Source: Cavia porcellus
Taxonomy: Eukaryota; Chordata; Mammalia; Rodentia; Caviidae
Direction of reading: 5' to 3'
DNA length: 64,000 nt
Assembly (NCBI RefSeq): GCF_034190915.1
Contig: NW_026947485.1
Span: 131,704,337-131,768,336, forward strand
Under the pieces are notes generated by a model. It did not search any database and was not told the origin of the DNA. It worked only from the letters and a program-made list of their open reading frames with translations. Positions 21,791 to 33,236 of this stretch are shown here, one piece after another. Each line of letters begins with the position of its first letter. Within the stretch, counting starts at the first letter, position 1. A program made the position numbers and the translations under genes.

Positions 21791-22790
21791 ATCTTCAGAG
21801 GATCGAAGTCTTACTCTAAGTCACAAAGCATACTTGCTACCAACCAAAGCCTAAAAGAAATCAAAATATAGATTAAATCAAGTTCAGTTCCATTGTCATA
21901 ATCGATTCATTTTTATTTCCTCCAAAGAGAGAGACTCTTAATTAGAACTCCCAAGATTTTTCCTAAAACTTACAAATTTCTATTATCAGTATACCCATAT
22001 TTTCATATAGCATTGTGGTCTGTGTACAGTGCTTTTGCTAAGTAGCATATTGTCTGCACCTGTAACCATGAAAATTATATATCGAATGATTCACTGGATT
22101 TTTTTTTCTTTGAAATTTTTAAGGTATCTGCATATAAAATCTTCAGCTGGTGGATGGTGACTTTTGAAGAACAAAAGGCATTGGCAACAGAAAATATTTT
22201 CTGGGTGGCTTCCAAACAGTGATACTTAAGTCTTCTGACATCATAAACATTGGTTTGTTATTCCTTTCCAGAAAGAAGATGAATTTACCTGGTTCACCTG
22301 TGCTACTGTATTGAGTACTGATAAACTGAATTTTTAAAAATTGCCTTCAGTTGGGAAAGGAAACTTTATATTTGTAAGAAATGTATTTGATAGTTTACTA
22401 AAGCAACACCAAAAAAACAGAGAGAGGAAAACATTGCAAACTTTTGCACATTCTACACACAGTGCCTATAAATCTCATTAGTATTTTCAGTTTGCACTTA
22501 GTTTTTTGTTTTTGTTTTTAGCATTTGAAAAACAATGCTTTACACATTTGTCAATGTTCTGATTTCTTCGTATTCCCTTTCTCTTGAGTTTTTGAACTAT
22601 ATTTGATGTTTCTTTGGGTTTATGTTTATAAGTCAAATATAAGAGATTGTACAGTGGGCACATATCTCCTTTTGGGCTGCTAATAATAAATTAATAATAG
22701 ATAACCTGGGCAAGCCAGGAAGCACCAATTTCCTTTTCAGTTTGAATTCTTTGCCAGGGGTAAGCACTTCTGCATACTCAAAAAACACAC

Positions 22791-22810
22791 TGCGACTTGA
22801 AAAAGTCGCA
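22791..22810 (+). repeat. Hairpin with GAAA tetraloop in the CAST 3'UTR
   Basis: The arms tgcgactt and aagtcgca pair perfectly over 8 bp and are closed by GAAA, a GNRA-type loop, in the sense of the CAST mRNA. The stem contains two CG dinucleotides, which are rare in this AT-rich UTR. Confidence 0.75.
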
Positions 22811-23769
22811 AGAGCAAATTGTTAGGCCAGATAACATAGCAAGTTTCAAAAATAAGAAAACTTACTTCTTCAGATGTACATCTGTCTTGAGCTCTGCTGG
22901 TTTATCATGGCATTAAACTGTTTTCTATTTTCTACATAAAACCTGAATAGCAGTCATTTGCTTAGAGCCATTTGTCACATTGGTTTTTGCACTGTTTGTC
23001 TGACTTTATGGAAGTTAAATTTACCAAGTATCTACATACAAAGTCTGCTTCCCCTCTCCTAGCAACCTAAGAACTAGTCTCCGATGTCCAACAACTTTGA
23101 AGGGCTTTTCAGATCTTTATGAATAAATAGTTTATGAGCATTGTACTGGCATCATTGATGGGATTTTGATAAATAATTAATTTTGTCTTTATTTCCTGGC
23201 AGTGAATGTGGGGAAAGATGTGAGGTACACATGATAAAAGAGACTCAAAATTTCTCATTTCCAGAGAGCCACAGCCTTCCTCAGTATCAATTTAAAGTTT
23301 TTGTTAGGCTTTAGCTAACTTCAGTAAAGTTAAGTAATATCTCCAGTGCTGTCTAATGAGGCAAGCAAAAATAGTACCACGGCTCATAACAGATATCAAT
23401 GTTTGTTGATAACAGATATCAGCTCCCTAAAACTGCTCTCTACAGATCAGGCACAAAGCTGAGACTTCACACTCCGCCTACTTACGTCTTTATCCCATTG
23501 AAGAAAGTTATTACATTACTGTCAAGGTTCTAACAAACAAACAAAAAAAAAATACACTTTTCCTGAGGAATTTTAATTAGTATTTAATCATCCGATTTGG
23601 GTAGTACAGATATTCCCTTTCTTCTTGATTTTAAAAAAAAGCCACTGAAAATTTTGACATTGACAGCTATGTTTGCAAGGGGATGGCTGCAGAAGTACAA
23701 ATCTCTATGAACAGAGAAAAGTATTTTTAAATGATGTACTGGAATCCAGAGATTCGAGAATGCCTATAA

Positions 23770-23775
23770 AATAAA
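23770..23775 (+). terminator. CAST: Probable distal poly(A) signal of CAST
   Basis: A canonical AATAAA lies about 1.65 kb into the terminal exon, followed within 30 nt by a T-rich stretch. A second AATAAA at 23122-23127 may be used as a proximal site. Confidence 0.55.
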
Positions 23776-23929
23776 TGTTTAAGGTTTACTAATATGCCTT
23801 TTTTATTTTACTAAAAATATCTTCAAGATGGGCGTTGGCTAGTTGCTCATGATGACTCCAGTAAGCTACAGGATCTAAAGTAGTCCTTTTACTCTTAGCC
23901 ATCTAGTAAGGAGAAAATAATTGCAAATA

Positions 23930-25134
23930 TCTGATTAAAAGTAAACAATTGTTTATTACCACAAGGGCTTCTGCACACTGTTGTGGCAATATTATATCTG
24001 TATAGAAAATGGGCTTTTCCAAGTGATGAAGATAGAGTCCTCAGGTGACCAAAACTGAAAGTCAATATTTTTTGTTTCGTTAATCAAGATATAAAATATA
24101 ATTAAAGCAAAGTATTTTACATTAAAATCTTGGCTGTGCATTTTTTAAAGAAGTAAACAAACCTGGGTAAGAGATCACAAGTGATTTGTTTTTATTTTCA
24201 TTCCTCAACCCATCAACCATATAATAGGTATAAAAACGGCACTGTGTAAAAGCCAGTCTGTTCCAGTGTATTAGAGCAACACATTTTGACATTTTTCACA
24301 TTAGTCATATTTTTTTGTCTTGAAATGTATGCCTGTTCAGAAATTCCTATGTAAGACTTCAAAACTGTAGGCTACGTTATCTTCTTTTGGGCTATTATAA
24401 GCAAATATTTTGTTTCATAATATATTATCACCTGTTGGTGACTCTGTGGTTACGTACTGGCAATACGTACCAATAATGGGTTCTTAAAGAATTCAAAAAA
24501 TAGGCCAGGTGAGGTGCTGAGAGAGAAAACATCTCCTTAAAACGCTCTCCAGTGCAGCGTTAATGAAAGGTGTTTTCTGTGGGCATAAATGCACTGTTTT
24601 TCTGGAAGAGACAAACTCCCCGAGTTCTCCATTGACCAGTATCCGGAGGGCAGGCAAACCTGATGGTTTGGACTCCACAAATCAGCACCTGGACATGAAG
24701 CGAGGGAGAGAGGTGGCCGGCAGAAGTGGAGGGTGGACGGCACATGTGAGAGCTCCATGAGGCTGCCTCCCTTCTCAGCACTGATCCAGGCGTTCCAAGG
24801 GCACTGATGGAGCGGCGTTGAATGGCAGGCATACAGGGCCTGAGGGATTTGAACACTGCAGAGTTTAAATGTGCAACAAAAAACAAAGCACTTTTCTCCT
24901 CTGGTAGAGAGTCCACTAGTTGTGTTTACAGTGCAGGACAACACCTGTAAGTGGACGCAAGAGTCCATTGATGAAAAGAGTCTTTTTACTGACACGGTCA
25001 AATGAAAAGAGTTGAAGGGAAGAGGAGTATCTTGAGCTGGAGCTAAAACAAAACGAAACAACCTCTAGTTTGAAATTACATTCAACAAAATCTGGGTAAT
25101 TATGGATCATGCGAACACAGCAAGAAACAGCTGT
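23930..25134 (-). other. ERAP1: ERAP1 3'UTR (extent inferred)
   Basis: Sequence after the stop runs to candidate AATAAA signals on the - strand at 24196-24191 and 23957-23952. With the nearer signal the UTR is about 950 nt; with the farther one about 1.2 kb. No splice or repeat insertion is evident. Open frames in it (the largest about 174 codons, 24537-25061) have no recognisable family and follow the stop, so they are not called genes. Confidence 0.55.
24191..24196 (-). terminator. ERAP1: Candidate poly(A) signal of ERAP1
   Basis: The + strand tttatt reads AATAAA on the gene strand, about 940 nt after the stop. A second copy lies at 23952-23957. Which is used cannot be told from sequence. 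Confidence 0.45.
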
Positions 25135-25290
25135 TTACAGCACTTCAGGCTGTCCACGTTGCAGCCACGCCCTGATTTTATCAAAATTCTTATCCATCCA
25201 ACGTATGTTTTCCTCAATGGTTTCAATCGTTTGCTGGACACAGCGGAGCTGAGAGCCATTTTCTTCCAAAGAGTGGAAGAATCCTTTCAC
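25135..25290 (-). CDS. ERAP1: ERAP1 exon 19 with stop codon (residues 892-942)
   Basis: Acceptor ccttccaag, 156 coding nt, TAA at 25137-25135. It starts [20 protein letters not shown] and ends [15 protein letters not shown]. Human ends WLQSEKLERM in the common 941-residue isoform, so the last seven residues differ entirely while everything before is conserved. I saw no sign of the alternative human exon 20 ending, but short alternative exons could be missed. Confidence 0.95.
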   Translation of the reverse strand: MKGFFHSLEENGSQLRCVQQTIETIEENIRWMDKNFDKIRAWLQRGQPEVL

Positions 25291-28200
25291 CTTGGAAGGA
25301 GAAAATGGATTTTTAAAAAATTAATTTTTAATAACACTAAGAAAATGTTACTAGTTAAAGGTGAAGCCAAAATTCTCTATAGAAAGCAGAGCCAGGTGTC
25401 TGGATAGGATTATGTGCACATAAGCCAGAGCTATAGGAAATGAGTTCACGGCTCGTGATGTCAGCTTTTTATATTTTTTTCTCTATAGCTCTTTTTTTCA
25501 CAGTTACCAGACTTTAAAAGGCCACACTGTTTACCATTTTATAATTAAAGTTTTTGAGTGTGTCTATTTAATGTGTATTCTGTTCTATCTACACAGATGC
25601 AAACTTAGTTTTTTAAAACATGATATCTAAAAATCAAAATGTGCAGTGATTTTCTCTGCCAAGCAAAACAGTTTCAACCACATAAATGCAGTCTTTCTCC
25701 ATGAGCCTGGCCTTGTATGTTATAGAAACTCCACAGAGAATGGGGTTCTTAGCCAGTTATGGTGGTTAAGACCCTAAACCTTGCCAAATTTTTTATCCTG
25801 CTTCACAATCTGTGTATTGTTCTCTCCAGATATAATCTACAAGAAGTTCTCCATGGGTTTAAAGAGATAAGATACTGTTGGCTGTCTCCTCAAAAGTGTC
25901 TGTTCTTTTTCTTCTCTGGATACTCAAACCCTTTAAGCTCACATGAGGTACATACTAACTTTGCCACAGCACTGAGGATTATGCTATTTTGTTTCACCTT
26001 GCAGGCTTCTTAACCTGATCCCCCAAATTTTCACATTAGTCCCTCAACTTTTGACTTCATAGTCAGGAAACACGTATAGGCCAAAATATATTATTTATTC
26101 AGCATGGATTCCAGAGAGCTAATTCCTTAAAAATCCATGTCGTAATACCATTTTACAAGGTTAGGAGTAAGAGGTGAGGGTGAAAGTGGGCTTTAGAAAG
26201 ATCAAATTCCAGTTTTAAATGATCCAGAGTTGTTTTATATTACATTTAATACAACTTCTCAGATTGCCGATGTCATGGCCTTTGCCAGAGGACCCAGAAC
26301 ATACCTCCTTCTCCCTGCAGCCTAGTATTTTACCCTTTTGAACCTCAGATTAATTCTCCACCAATTAAAAATCACTTGGGGCCCTCTGACCATCAACAAT
26401 TCAGACCACATTGATAATGTCACTAATTGTCAAAACATTTCATTCATTCTTAAACCCATCGGTATAACATTACACAAGCTGGAGCCACTCCAGCTCTTAG
26501 GCCTTTTCCTGACCAAAACTGGCTCTCCTGTCCTCATCTGCCTCGGAAATGCAGCATCTCAATTATGCAGTTGATTCAAAATGACCTCTCTGAGGACATT
26601 TTATGTGCAAAAAAGCAGTTTAGGGCTAGAGCAAATTCTGCTTTTGTACAGTACCTGTGTATTTCATGTTCACTCTTCCCAGTAATGAGAATAACACTAA
26701 TTTCTCATTTTAGCTTGACTGCTATTTATTATTAATTCTTTATTTAATTTAGGGTACTGTTGCAATAATTATCATCAATCTCCTTCATACAGTCCTCCTT
26801 CAAAACCCCTCTTAATTACAGTGTTTTATTCTTCATGTTAACAATTTATAGATGGATTTTATAAGATGCATAAGACTGTGTCTGAATGTACATGGTATAT
26901 ACAGTAAGTAGAAAAGAATACCATGGATAGTGAGGAACCTAGATTCCAGACCTACTACTTTTATAATCACTGGGTGACCAACTTCAGTCAGTTGTACCTT
27001 CAAAGCTCACTTTTAACAACTTTAAAAAAGGACCAATTGTCTCAAGTCATTTTTAAATGGCAAGACAACCCTTAACAAGGCCAAGAAGAGGTACAGTTTC
27101 CACCAGTTTATCTGCAGCTGAATTTTGTTTTAATCTCAGTACCATGGAATTCACAAATAAATTGACAAAATTCACTTCTAAGTCATCTCGCTATTAAGTG
27201 TTTTGTCTTACACAAGTTTAAAAGAAAAAAGTTTTCTCTTACCTCTGTAAGTCGTGTGCTGGTAGAGAATTGATTTGTTGTTCCCAATACCATACGGGCT
27301 ATGTCAGATGATCCAAGTTCAAACCTCGAAAAGGAAATTTTTAAAATGTATTGTGAAATATTTATGCATTCAACATATAATATTAAGTGGCTCACATCTG
27401 TGATAGCATTTAGCTAAAAACTGAGCATGAAAGAGATATAAAATATGATCCTTATCTTCCACTGGGTTAAGACCTAGTTGTAAAATGTTACATGTCCAGC
27501 AGCTAAATAAATCATTAAGTATCCAAAAGAATGATAAATGCAAGAGTGCTACAAGAGTTAGATAAAGGCTGATGCAGGAGTGCTAAGAACTGGACTGACC
27601 TAGAAAGAAGAGAGCTTCAAGTAAGCCAGTGAGTGCGAGACAGAGGCTGAGGAGAATGGAAAACATTGCTATGTAGCCTCGTGAGTTAGCACTGAGTTAA
27701 CTAGTTAGGGCAACACTATAAACAACGATATTCTAAATCCCTCTACTTCCTACCTTCAATCAAAAAACTTCCTTTATGCTGTTACGATTGTTTTATAAAC
27801 ATCAACATTAAAACACTAAGTTTAAAGAACTTATCAATCCCAGCACATTTTTGGCACTACTTACTTCTGTACAAGTTTATTCCAATTTTCCCTCAGAAAT
27901 TGCCAGGCCAATGGGTATCCCACTGGGTTTCTGCCAATGAGTGTAAGAATATGTGGAAACTCCTGACTTTTTATTGTGTCTCCCTTAAAACTTTGATCTA
28001 GTAACCTGTAATGATAAAGAATTATGATCAGTGAATAGATGATGAAAAAAATTATAAAAAGAGTTTAATAAAATAACTCAAAAAAGAAAAAACCCAGTCT
28101 TTCAATAAGGAAGACCCAACAGGTAAATTGGTAACCAGATTCCTGACAGACCCACTCTAGTTATACAATAATAAAAACTAACAGTTATATGGCCTTTATA

Positions 28201-31200
28201 ATACTATTCTTGTATATTCCCCCATTAGGTCAAAAGAATAGTTAACAGAACTCTATTAAATATATCAAGCATGTTACTGCTTTAAAAATACACAACATAA
28301 ATGTATTTTCCCTAACACCTGGTTCTCTCTAATTATTTGCTAATTCTCATTAGACGTGTGCCCACTTGCACAAATAGTCCAAGCATAATATGCAATTTCT
28401 GGCCAAGAGAACAAAAATGGATGCCAGAATGATCAGATCTAATTTAATTTCCCTTGGCCACATGAACATGAATGAATGACTCACCACTGAAGCTTTTCCT
28501 TGTTTTGGCTCATACAGAGAGCGTATTCAATTTGGCTTTTCTCGGTACTGGATAAAGAAGACTGATATTTACTAAACAGAAAATCCCATCCATCAGTGTT
28601 CTGGGCCCCTACAGTAAACACTGCCAAGGTCACATCGATAGGTAGGCTGTGGGAAAGAACAAAAACCGTGAGAATCTGAGATCCAGAAAATGTCTTGAGT
28701 GAGTCAGTTATGACCAACTGATGAACTGGACGCACGCAAAGGACACTTGGACTGCCTTCCTTCCGTTCCCTTCTATGAAGAGAAGTGAGAAAAAAGTATC
28801 TCCAACTAGACTTTAAGTAGTCGTCTCAAAACCTTAATGTGAGAGGTCACTCTTACAAATACCAACATTTCTAACATTTTAATAATGTTGACTGACTCCA
28901 CAGGTGGTCACTTTTCAAGTAGAAAAGGAAGAAATACAAACAGCTCAAAATTAACTCCATGATCACAAGACAGAAATGTACTAGAACCATTGTCTGTGAG
29001 CATTTCTTTGAAGTGGAAGCTTATAGGTTTTTGGGATAAACGTGTCTTTCGTGAGGTCTGAGCTTTAAACAGAAATGACTGAAGCATTGCAAGAGTAGGT
29101 TTCTATGGTAAATCCTACCTTGCTTTATAGTGTTACAGACTTTGGGGACACAAAGAAGTCGCTATAAAATGCATTGCCACACTTTCAGGTATGAAAGTTT
29201 TAGTTCGGTAAGATTTGGTGGTGACTATGCACAGTTCTAACTCCCTAGATATGTGACTTCCTGACTAGCATTTCTTAGAACAGAAAGTTGACAGATACAT
29301 AGATAAATCTTAAAAAGCAATTTATTCTCCCCCAAAAACGAACTAGGGAAGGCTTTTTTGGTTTTATTCCAATGGTTAACACCAATGATGGGAAAAAGAA
29401 AAGACATCCTTACATCAACATATGAGCACATAAGCAGGGACTGACCTCATGTTCCCATCGGATTCCTTCCACCTTCTGAAGTAGCCTTCTGCCTTCTGCA
29501 CACAGGGCTGATACTTGCGCACACAGGCCAGCATTAGGAGCTGACTCCGAAGCATCCGCTCAGAGACGGAGCCGTCATCTGTCCAGGTCTGCTTATCAAT
29601 GAGGCCCTGCAGCAGCCTGATGAGGAAGGCCTGAGGGGGTAGAGCATGGGACAGTGATAGGTGTCAGAAGTCCTGTCACACCTCATTTCATCTTTATGAT
29701 CACCCAGCACTCAATTCAGGTGATGGCCACCCACTTGTAAAATTTAATCCAGCTCTTCTTTTTAAACTGTGCAAGTCTGTTCATATTTTATTATAAAAGG
29801 GACCAGAATAAGAAATAAAGGTTTTAGTATTTGCATAACAATCTTTGGTAAAGACAGCCTATCCGCTTAAAATCAGGATGACTTGCCATTCTTAAGCTAA
29901 AAGCTAGATGCATCACTAAATTTTGAGAGCAAATTGTGCAAAAACTTTATGACATTTTGCCAAAAATAACAAGTTTGTATTTCTTCAAGTATGATGAATG
30001 AACCCAGAAAATCTTAATATTAGTTATCATATTAGAGAGGTAAAATGAAACAAAAGGAAGGGGAAAAAGTACATAAAAATTAAGTACAGAATTTAACATT
30101 GCAATTTCATTTTAGTGACAAATAAAACAGAAATCTTTGTTAATTAATCCAAACACTAAATGAGTATTTGTCTTTCCCATATGCATACACACATACACAA
30201 TGGTAAGCACTTATTTTTATACATAAGAAAAGCAAATCCATAACTATCTTATTTATATCCAGGCTTTTACCTTGAACTCAGTTTCCACTTCAATCATGTC
30301 TCTCTTCTCCATTAACTTATACATAGGGATCAGCTCATTCAGCCCTTGGAACACAGGCATGATTTCAGTTTCGTGCTTCAAGTATAGAGTTAAATCTAAG
30401 GCTTTTTCAATGGATAGCTTTCCAATGCTGATCAAAAGATACAAAATGATTACATACAGGATTAAAAGAAAACCCAGGAAATCAACTTTTTGCTGCAAAA
30501 TATATTGTATCAATCTTCCATCAAAACAATGACCTTTACATTAATATTTTTCCTATCACACCTAAGATCTGGCAAGATTCCACTGGGGAAGAAGTTTCTT
30601 AATAACAGAGCCAGATGAAAGGAAAGACACCCACAAAGTTCCTCTAGGACACATTGGACTATGTGCACAACTTCCACGGTATGGGGGAATTCACAGGTCT
30701 TCAGGAACCCTTGGGAGACAGCGTGCAAAATATGAGTCTCTGGAGAAAACACATCTTCTCTGTTTCAAAAAGACACTGAATACACATGGAAACCCTTCAC
30801 AATAGCGAGTTGATACGAAAAGCCTCAGTGGTAGGTTATGTACTTACAAAACAAACGTAAAACCCTCTAGGATTCAAACTGAAATATGCTCCACAGAGGA
30901 ATTTTTTTTTTTTTTTTTTTTTTTAGCAGAAAATAAACAACTAGGTAGGCAACCCTTAAAGTCTTGCCTTGTTGCTTTTTGCCATATTGGAAGGTTCAGT
31001 CTGGTGTTAGAAAAACCAGAAAGAACTCAATATTCAGGACAGAAGGACATAGGGCTGAGAATTATGAAATTACCCTTAGGACTTCAATTAGATCTAGAGA
31101 TCAAAAAAGGTTTGACTTTTAGGTGTAGAAATAATTTCCTTAAAACCACTGTTATGGGAAGGCAAAAAGTCAATCCTGTTCACTGTCTTCTGTCATGCAA

Positions 31201-33192
31201 AGATCATTTGATGGGGTCAAATTTGATGAACTATATCAATTTTGGGTATCTAGAGGACTTTTTTGTTGTTTGGCTGGTTTGGGTTTTTTTGTTTTTTTTT
31301 TTTTTTTTTTTTTTTTTTGCATTTGTTTTAAACCTCTCCTTTAATTCAAGAGATACATCGAACATCTGGGTCTAGGTTATTTAGTCTTCTAAAAGGGTTT
31401 CAAGGTGGTTGCAGCCTCAGCATGGGAGCAACCTGATCCAAAATGGCAGGGCCAGAAAATCTGCAGGGATGGGGCACAGGGTCTCACTAGGATGTTGTCT
31501 CCTGAATTTGACATGTACCTTGGTGTGATCTGAGTTGGGAATGAGGAAGGTTAAAATACAGATTCTATACTTCAAGTCACCTAGCAGTCACAGACAGGAG
31601 GTTAATCACAAGGTAAAAGCAAACACGGATTGTATGAAGAACTTAAGGAAAATACCTTTCAACTTATCAGCAACAATCAATCACTTGCATCTTAAGAAAT
31701 CAAGAATTTAAATGATACCAGCTGCTTTCAGAAGTAAACCACAACCTGGTACAGCTTGTCTTACCTGACAAGCTGAAAGGCATTGTTAATGAGGCTTGCC
31801 CGATCATTACTGCTGAGCGCTGTGTGGGTCGTTTTTAAGAGGCCGGTCAAAGAATCCCATCCATCATCCTCATAATGAACAATGTAATAGCCACTCATCC
31901 CCACATTAAACTTGATCCATTCCACTGGTTCTGGGAGGATGAGTACATCTATAGCAAATAAAATAAATCATAGCTCCATTTATTCCCTTCATTAAACATA
32001 GTCTTCCTGATCTAGGACTAGACAGAGAAACCAGAGAACAGTTTAATACTAAACAAATTAAAATCACTTGCATCTTTTAGAAACCAGACGACAGCAATCC
32101 AATACATAAGAGACAACACTAATCTTAGACACCAATTTTGTGAGATTTATAGATCTATGGAAAGCAGGTAATCACATTTCTCCTCATACATATGATACAA
32201 CCTGGTAATGTTAACAAAATAATGAGAGCTTTCATCAGTAATCCCCGGTTTTTAGCACTCTAAATCAACTGTCCTAATTTCTATCTAGCATTATCTTGGC
32301 CTTTCTTTTGTAAAACCAGGCAACATTTTCAACCTAATCCTTTCTCTTTTTACCAAGATATATGCCAAGATTTACTATTCAAATCCTACATGTCTCCACA
32401 CTTCTTTGAATTAAACCAGCTATTTTCACAATATATTACCTGTCTTTGTTTTCAGCAAAAATCTCTGGACCGAATCTGATTTGCTGGTAATGAATGTCAA
32501 TGGAACATGCCACAGGTACCTGAAAGAAGCAAGAGATGAATTTTCATTTTTTGACTCATTCAACGAGTAGCTATCGGTAGTTTAGGACAACATGGTATCA
32601 AAACTATTATAGCCAAGACCTCAAAATGTAGTCCATTTTCCAGCTTGGGCACTATGCATCCTACATGGCTTCCTTTAGTAGAGTTAGGAATTTAAATTCA
32701 AGGGAATAGTAACTGGAGACTTAAAACAGCGACTACCAGTAACTGCATAAATTGGTATCTTGTGTCTCCTGAATAACATACTGCAAAGGACACATTACCT
32801 ATGTAGAATTCCTACCTAGAAGGCACAGCCTGAATCTGGCCATGAAAAAAACAATGGAAAACATATGCTGAAGGAGATTCTATAAAATACCTGGCTTTTA
32901 CTCTGAAAATGTGAAAAAAAATGAAACGGAAGACTGAAAAGATTGATTCAGACAAAAAGGAGAACAAAATTATCTGAAAATTAAATAAGACATGTGAGTT
33001 TATAGTCAAGTTTTTCTATTCTCATTTAAAGATATTTTTAGGATAACTGAAATAACTGAACAGAGTTTATAGGTCAAATAATAGTACTTGTCAAGTTTAT
33101 GTCCTAATTATTGATAACTGTACTGTGACTATTTAAGTGAACATTCTGAGAGTGTCTTGTCTCCAAGTTGCTCTTATACAGCTAAAAAATGT

Positions 33193-33236
<44 letters not shown>

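Larger units (their letters stand above)
21040..23795 (+). other. CAST: CAST 3'UTR (spliced: 21040-21054 plus terminal exon from 22124)
   Basis: After the stop codon 15 nt remain in the exon before gtaagt at 21055. A pyrimidine tract and ttaag then give an acceptor at 22123, so the terminal non-coding exon starts at 22124. Candidate poly(A) signals are AATAAA at 23122-23127 and 23770-23775; the second would give an end near 23795. The exon is AT-rich and carries a GAAA-tetraloop hairpin at 22791-22810. The extent is inferred from signals, not from transcripts. Confidence 0.7.

Noticed and set aside
24537..25061. 174-codon frame on the - strand
   Set aside because: It lies in the ERAP1 3'UTR, directly after a clear stop, with no recognisable domain and overlapping frames of similar quality.
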